From positions 682,001-746,000 of the forward strand of contig NZ_JAPQES010000001.1 in the NCBI RefSeq assembly GCF_026735165.1: a DNA stretch of 64,000 nt, written 5' to 3'. Source of the DNA: Clostridium ganghwense (GTDB lineage Bacteria; Bacillota; Clostridia; Clostridiales; Clostridiaceae). Of the stretch, positions 44,081-52,174 are shown one piece after another. Below the pieces are notes generated by a model. The model had not been told where the DNA came from, made no database searches, and was given only the letters and a program-made list of their open reading frames with translations. Position numbers and translations under genes: made by a program. Numbering within the stretch: the first letter of the stretch is position 1; every line of letters starts with the position of its first letter.

Positions 44081-45151
44081 TTACTTCAATGGTGTTTCTG
44101 CTAACTTTCCATCGCTAATAGATGCTATACCTTCATCATACATCTGCATAAATATACCTTTATATACTGTATCTTTATTAGAGTTTAACTCAGTAACAGT
44201 TCCTCTTAAATTGTTATTAATGTATATTTTTCCTGAACTTGACACAAAAATATCCTTTTTATTTACAGCTTCACTAAGAGATATTTTTTTCCACTCATTA
44301 GTATCTTGTTCTGCTGTACCATAATAAATATGTTTTACTTTAGCAATTTTACTAACTTTATCTTCTTCAAGTTCTCCAACATATATTCTATCATCTCCAT
44401 CTACAGATAGAAGACATAATTTCTTAACTCCTTCAATAGAAATTGAAGATCTAGTGCCTGTTATATAAACTTTACCTTTATCAGCTGACTCATAAACTAA
44501 TCTATCATCATTAGGTATTATCCTTGTATTACCTATAAAATAAGCCTCTGTTCTAACTTTTTCAATTCTCTTCATAACATTTATATTATATATACTGCTT
44601 CTTCCACCTTTTAAAGCAGTTTTAACATATATCATGTTTGTTAAAGGTGTTAATTGTATATCCTCAATATAAGAATTGTTAGAAGTACGTATTGAGGTTT
44701 CTTGTCCTTCTTTAGTCTGTAGTATATCTTTTTTATTTTTCTCTGCATCGTAAGAATAAAAAACATATTTTGCACTACTACCGCTTTTTTTCTTTATAGC
44801 TAAAAGTATTCTATCTCTATCTGGAGCCCATTTATAAAATGATACCTTAAGGTTGTCCTCAAATTCAACATCATGTTCCTCACCAGTATAAGCATCAACA
44901 ACTTTTAAAACATCATCTTTATAATATGATAGATATCCTCCATCATAAGATACTGCTACATGCTGGGCATCTTCAGGAACAATTATAGCTACATCTTTTT
45001 TCTTTTGTTTTTTCTCTTTTACAACCTTTTTTGAAACTACGGCATTTACATTTTCAGTTGCAAATAAATAATTATCAACATAGTATAAGACAGCCATTTG
45101 TGCAGTTAATGATATAAATACCCATATCATTATTCTTTTTAAAGCTTTCAT
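44081..45151 (-). CDS. membrane-anchored beta-propeller-like protein (unknown)
   Basis: This 356-residue protein has one N-terminal membrane anchor (about residues 8-28), a basic linker (VKEKKQKKKDVAI), then an external domain. The domain holds repeated strands such as HVAVSYDGGYLSYYKDDVLKVVDAYTGEE, ISIEGVKKLCLLSVDGDDRIYVGEL and SSGKIYINNNLRG, suggesting a beta-propeller or WD40/DPP-IV-like fold. I do not recognise a specific family. It begins 14 bases downstream of the phosphodiester glycosidase gene on the same strand, so the two are probably an operon acting at the cell surface. Confidence 0.72.
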   Translation of the reverse strand: MKALKRIMIWVFISLTAQMAVLYYVDNYLFATENVNAVVSKKVVKEKKQKKKDVAIIVPEDAQHVAVSYDGGYLSYYKDDVLKVVDAYTGEEHDVEFEDNLKVSFYKWAPDRDRILLAIKKKSGSSAKYVFYSYDAEKNKKDILQTKEGQETSIRTSNNSYIEDIQLTPLTNMIYVKTALKGGRSSIYNINVMKRIEKVRTEAYFIGNTRIIPNDDRLVYESADKGKVYITGTRSSISIEGVKKLCLLSVDGDDRIYVGELEEDKVSKIAKVKHIYYGTAEQDTNEWKKISLSEAVNKKDIFVSSSGKIYINNNLRGTVTELNSNKDTVYKGIFMQMYDEGIASISDGKLAETPLK

Positions 45152-45165
45152 TTATTTCTCTCCTT

Positions 45166-46167
45166 TTAAGGTTCAACATACATAATTGTTGGTATTGATC
45201 TTTCTCCTAACGCATCACAAGGATTATTGATTACTTCTCCCTCATAATACATAGTGGATGATGAACCACCATCTAAATTAGCTGCAGTGTATGCTCCATA
45301 TTCGTACATTATATCTTGTACTTCTCTATAAGTTGCACCTATACTACTTGGTTGTCTACCATCTATAACCAAAAGCAGTATACTTCCATCTTTTTTTTGT
45401 CCTATAGCTGTTCGTGGGGCTATTCCACCGCCACCGTCTCCATTTTTAATAGTTTTTTTCCCATTTACAATCATAGTCTTATCAAAAGAAACAGCTTCCA
45501 CAACGTCTTTTTGCTTCATTTCTTTTAAGCTGTGATACCCAACTAATAAAACTCCTTTTTTAGTAATGGCTATTACTTCATGTCTTTCATTTTCTCTTTT
45601 GTAATCATTATGGATAATTTCACCATTTGATATTATTATACCTGCTGCTTGTCCACCATTACCAGCCCACTTTTTACCACTTGGTGACTTATCAGTAAAA
45701 GCTCCTCCATTTATAGCAGCCACAGCATCATGTTTTTTAGCAATTTGACTTGTAGTTTCTCCAGCTTTTCCAAGTTTACTACTATATCCAACCTTAACTC
45801 TTGTTGGATCATGAACAATTAACATTGTGCCTTTAAATTTTGATCCTTCTATTTCATATCTTTCTATATTACTATCGTGCTTAGGTTTTATTTCTATTTC
45901 ATCTGTATCTTCTTGAATTATAGTCTCTACTTTATTCTTGCCTTGAATCTCAGCTATACGTTCCTTTGATAAAAATGCTGTAGCAATCCATTGATGAGTC
46001 ATTGTAGTCATTGCAGCTCCTACTATTGTGCTTCTTGCATTTTCAAAAGGTCCATAATAAAGCACAAAAGGTCCTGTTATTCCTGTAAAAGCTATTTCAA
46101 ACACTATAAAAGCTATTAACAATTTTAAAGAAAACTTTTTTTTCTTTTTTCTTTTTTTATTGCTCAT
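45166..46167 (-). CDS. phosphodiester glycosidase family protein (NAGPA-like)
   Basis: This 333-residue protein starts with a basic segment (KKRKKKKKFSLK) and an N-terminal membrane anchor. The phosphodiester glycosidase (NAGPA) domain follows, with AAINGGAFTDK, WAGNGGQAAGIIISNGE, APRTAIGQKKDGSILLLVIDGRQPS and ANLDGGSSSTMYY. This enzyme family removes sugars linked through phosphodiesters, so cell-wall or exopolysaccharide processing is likely. It is upstream of the anchored propeller-like protein. Confidence 0.86.
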   Translation of the reverse strand: MSNKKRKKKKKFSLKLLIAFIVFEIAFTGITGPFVLYYGPFENARSTIVGAAMTTMTHQWIATAFLSKERIAEIQGKNKVETIIQEDTDEIEIKPKHDSNIERYEIEGSKFKGTMLIVHDPTRVKVGYSSKLGKAGETTSQIAKKHDAVAAINGGAFTDKSPSGKKWAGNGGQAAGIIISNGEIIHNDYKRENERHEVIAITKKGVLLVGYHSLKEMKQKDVVEAVSFDKTMIVNGKKTIKNGDGGGGIAPRTAIGQKKDGSILLLVIDGRQPSSIGATYREVQDIMYEYGAYTAANLDGGSSSTMYYEGEVINNPCDALGERSIPTIMYVEP

Positions 46168-46294
46168 TTATTAATCATCCTTTTTACATTTTTCTTTTCC
46201 TTATGTATTTTTATACTATTAAATTTCAACTCAAACTTTATTATATAATAAATACTTTATTTTTTAAAGTAAAATTAAAAATCTCATGCATCAT

Positions 46295-46336
46295 AAAAGT
46301 GCGACATAAGTTATAATCAACTTATATCGCACTTTT
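46295..46336 (-). terminator. terminator after phoH-like gene
   Basis: An 18-bp stem with one mismatch, AAAAGTGCGACATAAGTT (46295-46312) with 46319-46336, lies just before the PIN-PhoH stop codon at 46338. Confidence 0.8.
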
Positions 46337-46337
46337 C

Positions 46338-47714
46338 TTATAGTCTCTTAGATGCTTCATGAGCAAGTGGAGATCTTTCACATTCATCATACTTAAGTGT
46401 TACTTGATAGCATAATTTACTTCCCTTCATTTTTTCTGAAGCATAACATAATCCATTAGATCTGTAATCCAAGAAAGGCTGATCTATCTGTTCTGGATCT
46501 CCTATAAGTATTAATTTTGTACCCTCACCTACTCTTGTAACTATAGCTTTCACCTGCTTTGGTGATAAATTTTGAGCTTCATCAATTATAACCCAGTTTT
46601 TAACTATGGATCTTCCTCTTAAAAAAGCTACTGCTTCTGTAGTAATTATCCTTCTATCAAATAATTCTCTTATTTTATCATTAAGTTCTTTCTCATTTTT
46701 ATACCTTTCTTTTTCATCAGAATCAATTAAAATCTCTAAATTATCAAAAACAGGTCTCATAAAAGGAGCTATTTTTTCTTCTTCTGTACCTGGTAGATAT
46801 CCTATCTCCTCATCCATAGTAACATTAGGTCTGCACACTAAAATTCTTCTATATTGCCCACTATCTTCTTCTAAAATTTTATGAAGTCCAACCGCAAGAG
46901 AAAATAATGTTTTTGCAGTACCTGCTGGTCCTTTAACTATTACTAACGGTGCTTTATCTGCGTTTGAAAATAACGCCTCAAGCATAAATTTTTGTCCCAC
47001 ATTTCTTGGACTTATTCCAAGAGGAATCATATCTTTATATAAAAGTGGAATCACTTTATCTCCATCATATTTTCCTAAAGCTGTTTTTTTTTGATTTTGT
47101 AAGGAATGAATTATAAGAAATTGATTTGCATATAAGTACGGAGTTGAATATTCTTGAGTTTCTTCAGAATAAACGCTTAAGTCTTCTAAATTTAAAATTC
47201 TGTTTTTATAAAAATTATCTATTTTATCAGAAGATGCATATACTTCAGCTCTTCCTGTATATTGATCGTCATATTCTGGAACTACCTTTTCATAGTAATC
47301 ATCAACATTTATTCCTACAGTATCAGCTTTAATTCTTTCAAATATATCTTTTGTAATTAAAAATACATCTTCTCCATTCTCTTTTAATGCTTTACATACT
47401 TGTATTATTCTATTATCTGGTTTTGCCTTGTCCCATGCTGGTGGCATTATTGTATCATAATGATTCATTTCTACTCTAAGCTTTCCACCATTAGATAGTT
47501 CAACACCCTTACTTAGATTGCCTTTTTTTCTAAGTCCATCGATTAAACGTGCAGCTATACGAGCATTTGCTCCAAGTTCTCCTGTATTCTTCTTAAACGA
47601 GTCTAATTCCTCCAATACAACTTCTGGTATAACGACATTTCCGTCATCAAAACAAAGTATTGAACGCGGAGAATACAAAATTACATTAGTATCTAAAACA
47701 TAAGTTTTCTTCAA
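46338..47714 (-). CDS. PIN domain-PhoH family ATPase (PhoH2/YlaK type)
   Basis: This 458-residue protein fuses an N-terminal PIN nuclease domain (KKTYVLDTNVILYSP, VVLEELDSF, DNRIIQV, with the acidic residues of PIN RNases) to a C-terminal PhoH ATPase. The ATPase part has GPAGTAKTLFSLAVGL, RPNVTMDEEIGYLPG, WVIIDEAQNLSPKQ and LIGDPEQID. This PhoH2 arrangement is linked to RNA unwinding and cleavage. It stands alone with its own terminator; no PhoAT-type antitoxin gene is seen beside it. Confidence 0.93.
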   Translation of the reverse strand: MKKTYVLDTNVILYSPRSILCFDDGNVVIPEVVLEELDSFKKNTGELGANARIAARLIDGLRKKGNLSKGVELSNGGKLRVEMNHYDTIMPPAWDKAKPDNRIIQVCKALKENGEDVFLITKDIFERIKADTVGINVDDYYEKVVPEYDDQYTGRAEVYASSDKIDNFYKNRILNLEDLSVYSEETQEYSTPYLYANQFLIIHSLQNQKKTALGKYDGDKVIPLLYKDMIPLGISPRNVGQKFMLEALFSNADKAPLVIVKGPAGTAKTLFSLAVGLHKILEEDSGQYRRILVCRPNVTMDEEIGYLPGTEEEKIAPFMRPVFDNLEILIDSDEKERYKNEKELNDKIRELFDRRIITTEAVAFLRGRSIVKNWVIIDEAQNLSPKQVKAIVTRVGEGTKLILIGDPEQIDQPFLDYRSNGLCYASEKMKGSKLCYQVTLKYDECERSPLAHEASKRL

Positions 47715-47811
47715 AATATAATTCCCCCTCTCTATATATTTATATTATGCTAGTTAAGTTATATATGTATTAAAAAAGAGGGAATATGAAAAAAACTACA
47801 TTTAATATTGA

Positions 47812-47840
47812 TTGACTGGCAATAACATTTATTATATAAT
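47812..47840 (+). promoter_or_regulatory. promoter and PerR-like palindrome upstream of perR
   Basis: TTGACT (47812-47817) and TATAAT (47835-47840) are exactly 17 bases apart. TTATTATATAATAA, a perfect 14-base palindrome at 47831-47844, covers the -10 and resembles a PerR box, consistent with autoregulation. Confidence 0.65.
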
Positions 47841-47871
47841 AAGTATAATCATTTAATAAAGGTGGTGCGTA

Positions 47872-48291
47872 ATGGATAATATAACATCTACTTTCAAGGA
47901 GAAAAAGTTGAAACTAACTCCTCAACGTATAGCAGTATATAAATATTTGTGTTCAACTAAAGAACATCCATCAGCTGAAACTATTTACAAAGCGCTGCAC
48001 CCTGATTATCCTACGATGAGTTTAGCTACAATATATAAAGCCTTAAAAACTTTAGTAGAAGTAAATTTAGTTCAAGAGATAAATGTTGGAGAAGGTAATT
48101 TTAGATATGATGGTAACGCTATACCTCATCCTCATATCCAATGTCTATCTTGTGGAAAAGTTGATGACATAGAGGGAATTTTTTTCAATCATTTAAATGA
48201 AACTATAAAAGATTATACTGATTATGATGTACTCTCAAACAAAATCTATTTTTATGGCATATGTCATAATTGTAAAAGAAAAGAAAAATAG
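47872..48291 (+). CDS. perR: PerR-type peroxide-responsive repressor
   Basis: This 139-residue Fur-family regulator has the winged helix KLTPQRIAVYKYLCSTKEHPSAETIY and SLATIYKALKTLVEVNLV. The metal site has FRYDGNAIPHPHIQCLSCG, with the PerR-type aspartate before the histidines, and CHNCK for structural zinc. That aspartate distinguishes it from the fur-like gene at 14849-15286, which has glutamate there. It would repress oxidative-stress genes and itself. A terminator is near its stop codon. Confidence 0.9.
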   Translation: MDNITSTFKEKKLKLTPQRIAVYKYLCSTKEHPSAETIYKALHPDYPTMSLATIYKALKTLVEVNLVQEINVGEGNFRYDGNAIPHPHIQCLSCGKVDDIEGIFFNHLNETIKDYTDYDVLSNKIYFYGICHNCKRKEK

Positions 48292-48312
48292 GCGCAAGCT
48301 TATTTTTCTTTT
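48279..48312 (+). terminator. terminator overlapping the end of perR
   Basis: AAAAGAAAAATAGGC, loop GCAA and GCTTATTTTTCTTTT form a near-perfect hairpin followed by Ts. It uses the last codons of perR. Confidence 0.75.
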
Positions 48313-48367
48313 TTTATAAATAATTTTACAGTGCTCTTCATAAATATAAGTAAGTGGAGGTGCTATA

Positions 48368-49315
48368 ATGAAATTTAAAGTTTTATTTCTAAAAAGAAAA
48401 CATATTTACTATTCAGTTTTAATTTTAATAGTTTTTATATTTTTTATAATCTTTCAATCCTTAAAAACTAACGAAGCTTCTGCTACCTTTTGCGTAAATT
48501 TAAATAATAAATCATATAAAGCAGATCTTACAGGGGATGGCCACCAGGATATCCTTTACATAACAACAAAGCAAAATAAATATTATCTTCAAGTAAATAC
48601 AAAAGAAGATAGTTTTTCCCTTGAACCAAATAAAAATACAAAAACTATGGGAAGCTATTCTCCTTACTGGCCTATGCGAGTTAAATTATTAGATATATCT
48701 CGTGATAAAATTCCAGAAATATTCATACAATCCTCTGAAAAAAATAAATCTATTCAACATATTTTTATATATAATAATAATAAATTCCAAAATATATTTT
48801 CTAGCCAGAATAATGTTTTAGGCCTCATAGATTGTAGTAATAATAAAACGCCCAAATTTATCTCTGGAAATATTTCTATGGGTAATTTTATTTTTTCTAA
48901 CTATATTCTTGTGCAAAACAAATTTGAAAAATATACTTATAACGCAAAAGATACATTTATTGAAAAAGATACAATCTTATCTTTTATAAATTTTATGACT
49001 ACATTAACTAAAAACTCTAAACTACCTGATCAACACATCTTTTCCTCTAAAATAAATGACTCTTCATTAGCTTTAATCACAGCTTTAATTAATGCCGATA
49101 ACACTTATATATTTCAAGATGCTCAATTCAGAGATACTAAAACAAATAAAAATGGTGAGCCTTCTCAAATTGAGTGGATTCTTAATTTTAGAGGGATTAA
49201 TAACACCCAAAAAGATATAATCAAAAACTATTCTTTAAATCTTAAATTAAAAGCAGTTAGTAATTCTAGAGAATGTTATTATTTTAAAATAAACTCCATA
49301 AATCAAATAAAATAA
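48368..49315 (+). CDS. membrane-anchored protein, FG-GAP/VCBS-like (unknown)
   Basis: This 315-residue protein has an N-terminal membrane anchor (about residues 13-32) after a basic start, then an extracytoplasmic domain. YKADLTGDGHQDILYIT resembles an integrin/VCBS-type calcium-binding repeat, and IFIQSSEKNKSIQHIFIYNNNKFQNI resembles the surrounding strands of such a propeller blade. No catalytic motif was seen and I do not recognise a specific family. GTGGAGGTG precedes the ATG. It lies downstream of perR on the same strand, beyond a terminator. Confidence 0.7.
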   Translation: MKFKVLFLKRKHIYYSVLILIVFIFFIIFQSLKTNEASATFCVNLNNKSYKADLTGDGHQDILYITTKQNKYYLQVNTKEDSFSLEPNKNTKTMGSYSPYWPMRVKLLDISRDKIPEIFIQSSEKNKSIQHIFIYNNNKFQNIFSSQNNVLGLIDCSNNKTPKFISGNISMGNFIFSNYILVQNKFEKYTYNAKDTFIEKDTILSFINFMTTLTKNSKLPDQHIFSSKINDSSLALITALINADNTYIFQDAQFRDTKTNKNGEPSQIEWILNFRGINNTQKDIIKNYSLNLKLKAVSNSRECYYFKINSINQIK

Positions 49316-49455
49316 AAAACAAAGTATATATTGCTATAAAGGCGTTTCACTTCACTAAGAAATTCTAATTTATTTTACGCAATATATACTTTGTTAGGGT
49401 ACTTAATGAAGGTTGGAAATTATAAAATTTTATGATTTCATAGTAAATAAAAAAC
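49316..49455. repeat. inverted repeat region and palindromic repeat
   Basis: A perfect 17-bp inverted repeat, AACAAAGTATATATTGC (49318-49334) with GCAATATATACTTTGTT (49379-49395), encloses 44 bases. It lies just after the anchored-protein stop but lacks a T-tail. A second copy of the dispersed 28-bp palindrome follows at 49412-49439. No gene was found. Confidence 0.6.
49412..49439. repeat. dispersed 28-bp palindromic repeat (copy 2)
   Basis: Identical to 32334-32361 except for one base (A to G at 49434). The 24-base core is a palindrome in copy 1. Confidence 0.7.
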
Positions 49456-49474
49456 GGACCGCTAATTGCGGTCC
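49456..49474 (-). terminator. terminator after WYL regulator gene
   Basis: GGACCGC (49456-49462) and GCGGTCC (49468-49474) form a GC-rich stem followed on the minus strand by GTTTTTTATTTA. It lies 94 bases past the stop of the WYL gene. Between them is a G-rich run on the plus strand (GGGGGATGGGGGG, 49484-49496). Confidence 0.8.
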
Positions 49475-49568
49475 TAATCAAAAGGGGGATGGGGGGTTTT
49501 AGCACTAGTGAGAGAGTAATCAACACACTTATTTATGTAAGACTAACTCTCCATGTACACTATATATA

Positions 49569-50564
49569 TTAACCTTTATTAGAAATTTTATTCACTTTAT
49601 CGTAATTTCTTTCATATTTTTTTGTAAGTTCATAAATTTCACTCTTTACTTCTTCTCGTAAACTTATAGGCTCTAAAACCTCTGCTTGTGCACCAAAGCC
49701 TAAAATCCATTTTTTTACTTCTCCTAAATCATTTAAATACATATGAAGTATTATACTTCCATCTTCTAAACACTCTATTTTCTGATTTGTATGCCATTTA
49801 TTCTCTTTTACAAACTCAGCAATTTTTTTATCAAATTTTACCTTGATTAAACTTTGCTCTCCCCTAAATACACTCCAAGATTTTTTTAAATAATCACTTA
49901 AATTAAAATTCTTAGGTTTTATGAATATCTCTTTAGTAACTTCTATATTTCTTATTCTTGAAATTTTTAAAATTCTTTCTTCTTCTTGAGTATTACAATA
50001 ACCTACTAAATACCATCCTCCTTGTTTAAATAATATTGTATAGGGATTTACCATAATCTGTGTAATACTGTTTTTATTAAGTGCATAATAGCTTATTTTT
50101 AAAACTCTTCCCTTAGTCATAGCATAATTAATTTTTGATATTTTATTATCAAAAGTTTCTAAGTTACCCGTATCATTAATCTTAAAATTAATAAGTTCTT
50201 TTAATTCTTCAAAATCACTATTTTCATTCAAAGATAAATCTTTAATTTTAATTACAGCACTTTGAAACTTATCTGCATATGCAAACCCATTGTCTTTAGT
50301 TAATATTTTAGACGCCATTAATAAAGATTCTAATTCTTCTTTTTCTAACTTTGGATATTTCATATAAAAATCTTTATCAATATAAAATCCTCCATATCTT
50401 CCTTTTTTAGATTCTACAGGTATTTTAGCCATTTGAAGAGTATCTATATATCTATAGATAGTTTTTTTATCTACTTCTAATATATCCGCTAATTCTGAAG
50501 CTGTTGTAAATTCTTTATATTGAAGCATTATAATTAATTCTAATAAATGTGAAAGTTTAGACAT
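49569..50564 (-). CDS. WYL-domain transcriptional regulator
   Basis: This 331-residue regulator has an N-terminal DeoR-like helix-turn-helix (FTTASELADILEVDKKTIYRYIDTL, KKGRYGGFYI) and a WYL ligand-sensing domain. Its core is LFKQGGWYLVGYCNTQEEERILKISRIRNIE, followed by a WCX C-terminal region. WYL proteins respond to nucleotides or other small ligands; the target is not evident. No neighbouring operon suggests its regulon, but short direct repeats (AGTTGTA, 50590-50596 and 50604-50610) just upstream could be its operator. Confidence 0.9.
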   Translation of the reverse strand: MSKLSHLLELIIMLQYKEFTTASELADILEVDKKTIYRYIDTLQMAKIPVESKKGRYGGFYIDKDFYMKYPKLEKEELESLLMASKILTKDNGFAYADKFQSAVIKIKDLSLNENSDFEELKELINFKINDTGNLETFDNKISKINYAMTKGRVLKISYYALNKNSITQIMVNPYTILFKQGGWYLVGYCNTQEEERILKISRIRNIEVTKEIFIKPKNFNLSDYLKKSWSVFRGEQSLIKVKFDKKIAEFVKENKWHTNQKIECLEDGSIILHMYLNDLGEVKKWILGFGAQAEVLEPISLREEVKSEIYELTKKYERNYDKVNKISNKG

Positions 50565-50940
50565 AAAATTTCCCCCTAAAAATATACTCAGTTGTATTAA
50601 CTTAGTTGTAACATCTACCAGGTTAGTCCTTATATATAACTACCTTAACTAATTTGGTTAAACACCTAATTTAAATATTGAAAATTTTCTGATGATATTA
50701 GCACTGGTATTATTGAACCATCCAATAATACTTTTAAAGATTGGTATATACTTCATATTAGTATAATTTTTTGATAGTTACTTAATCACAACCCTATACT
50801 CAATTACTTTATCGTATGGTTTCTGATAAAATTTAATAATAAATTATGTTATATTTTAAATATTTTATTAATATATAAAAAATAAATTTATTGTACTTTT
50901 ATTTAATATAATATTTTATAATAAGTTTAGGGGGGATTAT
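50565..50940. other. long intergenic region between WYL regulator and bactofilin genes
   Basis: This is about 376 bases with divergent promoters. Near the WYL gene, two AGTTGTA direct repeats are spaced 14 bases apart. A 9-bp hairpin (GTATTATTG, 50707-50715, with 50723-50731) is followed by TTTTAAAG and resembles a weak terminator without an obvious transcript. No ORF with a ribosome site was seen. Confidence 0.5.
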
Positions 50941-51297
50941 ATGTTTAATGAAAATACTTCTAATAAAATTGAAAATCTTATAGGGGAACATTGTAAAATC
51001 ATAGGCACTTTAACTGGTAATGGAGTTTTAAAACTTGATGGAGTAATCGAAGGAGACATTATTTGGCAAGATGATGTTATTTTAGCTCCTTCTTCTTCAT
51101 GCAACGGTAACATATCTTGTAAGAATGCTATTATTAATGGTAAAGTAGAAGGAAATGTAATTTGTGAGAATACCTTAACTATAGACAGTCTAGGTAAAAT
51201 TACTGGTAATATTACTATGGATTCCTTAATAATAAGTAAAGGTGGTATCTTTAACGGTAATTGTAATATGCTATTAAAAAATTCCAATGATATATAA
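50941..51297 (+). CDS. bactofilin family protein
   Basis: This 118-residue bactofilin has the repeated right-handed beta-helix pattern, with hydrophobic residues at regular six-residue spacing: KIIGTLTGNGVLKLDGVIEGDIIW, GNISCKNAIINGKVEGNV, KITGNITMDSLIISKGG. Bactofilins polymerise into filaments at the membrane and scaffold peptidoglycan-modifying enzymes, cell shape and stalk or spore features. GGGGGG precedes the ATG. It is the only plus-strand gene in a group otherwise facing it, and shares a bidirectional terminator with the neighbouring unknown protein. Confidence 0.9.
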   Translation: MFNENTSNKIENLIGEHCKIIGTLTGNGVLKLDGVIEGDIIWQDDVILAPSSSCNGNISCKNAIINGKVEGNVICENTLTIDSLGKITGNITMDSLIISKGGIFNGNCNMLLKNSNDI

Positions 51298-51300
51298 TAA

Positions 51301-51333
51301 AAAATAAACTTCCGATTAAGGAAGTTTATTTTT
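51301..51333. terminator. convergent terminator, bactofilin / charged unknown
   Basis: AAAATAAACTTCC (51301-51313) with GGAAGTTTATTTT (51320-51332), loop GATTAA, lies between the bactofilin stop and the stop of the convergent gene. Confidence 0.85.
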
Positions 51334-51827
51334 TATATTTTACCTTCTTTATACATTTGTGCCATTCTTTCTAATATTTCAGCTCTTTCCTCATTCACTA
51401 TAGATTTTATAGCATTCAAAAGTTTTATAATTTCGTCTTCATTTGAGTCTATCTTACTATCATATTTTTTTCTTTTCTTTTCTTTTCTTTTATCTTTATC
51501 TTTATCTTTATCAAATTTATCCTCTTGTTGCATTATACTATTATTTATATTAGCAGCTTGACTAATTAATTCACCTATATTGATATCCTGAAGTCCATTT
51601 TGAATAGCCTCTTTTTCACTCTCTAAATTTTCGGTACCATTTGAATTATTTTGAATTAAATTATTTAAACCTCCTAAAGAACTTAAAAGAGAGGCTACTT
51701 GATTTATATCTATATTATTTAACATAGAAGTTAAATTACTTATATCGAAATTATTATTTGGTCCGCTTATGTCATCATACTCTCCATAATCTCTATATTC
51801 TTTTTTATGTTTTCTATGTTTTGCCAT
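51333..51827 (-). CDS. charged unknown protein
   Basis: This 164-residue protein has no membrane segment or signal peptide. It is basic at the N-terminus (MAKHRKHKKEYR). The middle is Asn/Leu-rich (NLTSMLNNIDINQVASLLSSLGGLNNL), and the end is very charged (KFDKDKDKDKRKEKKRKKYD) with a helical close (IKSIVNEERAEILERM). I do not recognise the family. It is the last of three unusual genes on this strand, 49 bases beyond the Gly/Tyr/Cys-rich gene, and its segments of alternating polarity suggest an assembling or coat-type protein. Confidence 0.7.
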   Translation of the reverse strand: MAKHRKHKKEYRDYGEYDDISGPNNNFDISNLTSMLNNIDINQVASLLSSLGGLNNLIQNNSNGTENLESEKEAIQNGLQDINIGELISQAANINNSIMQQEDKFDKDKDKDKRKEKKRKKYDSKIDSNEDEIIKLLNAIKSIVNEERAEILERMAQMYKEGKI

Positions 51828-51876
51828 TTAATCACCTCTCTATAAATAGGAGAGCGTAAAGCTCTCCCTCTTTTTC

Positions 51877-52134
51877 TTAACAGCATATACCTTGTTTTTT
51901 AAATCCTCCGCAGCAAAGTAAGAATAAGAATACTAGTAATGTTCCAGTTTCATTGTCAATTATACATGCTCTCTTCAATACTAATAAAAATAATGCTAAT
52001 TTACATGGGTCAAATCCGCCTCCGTGTCCGTAGCCTCCGCATATACCGCATCCGCCGTATCCACCGCATCTGCCATATCCGCCGTAACCACATCCACAGT
52101 CATATTCGTATTTGCACTTACATTTTTTTGACAT
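51877..52134 (-). CDS. Gly/Tyr/Cys-rich small protein
   Basis: This 85-residue protein begins MSKKCKCKYEYDCGCGY. It continues with GYGG/GGYG units to about residue 42, a hydrophobic segment (DPCKLALFLLVLKRAC), a short acidic stretch and a second hydrophobic Cys-rich end (LLVFLFLLCCGG). Cysteine is abundant (about 14 residues). The Gly-Tyr-Cys pattern is typical of coat or shell proteins, for example in spores, but I know no exact family. GGGGGG precedes the ATG at 52134 by seven bases. It is next to a larger Gly/Tyr/Cys-rich membrane protein and an Asn-rich protein. Confidence 0.78.
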   Translation of the reverse strand: MSKKCKCKYEYDCGCGYGGYGRCGGYGGCGICGGYGHGGGFDPCKLALFLLVLKRACIIDNETGTLLVFLFLLCCGGFKKQGICC

Positions 52135-52174
52135 AATCAAACCCCCCTTTCTTGGGCCATGGTTTCAATGTATT

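Noticed and set aside
49497-49520. CIRCE-like sequence TTAGCACTAGTGAGAGAG
   Set aside because: Only the first half resembles TTAGCACTC; the second half is not a proper inverted GAGTGCTAA at nine bases, and no heat-shock gene is next to it.
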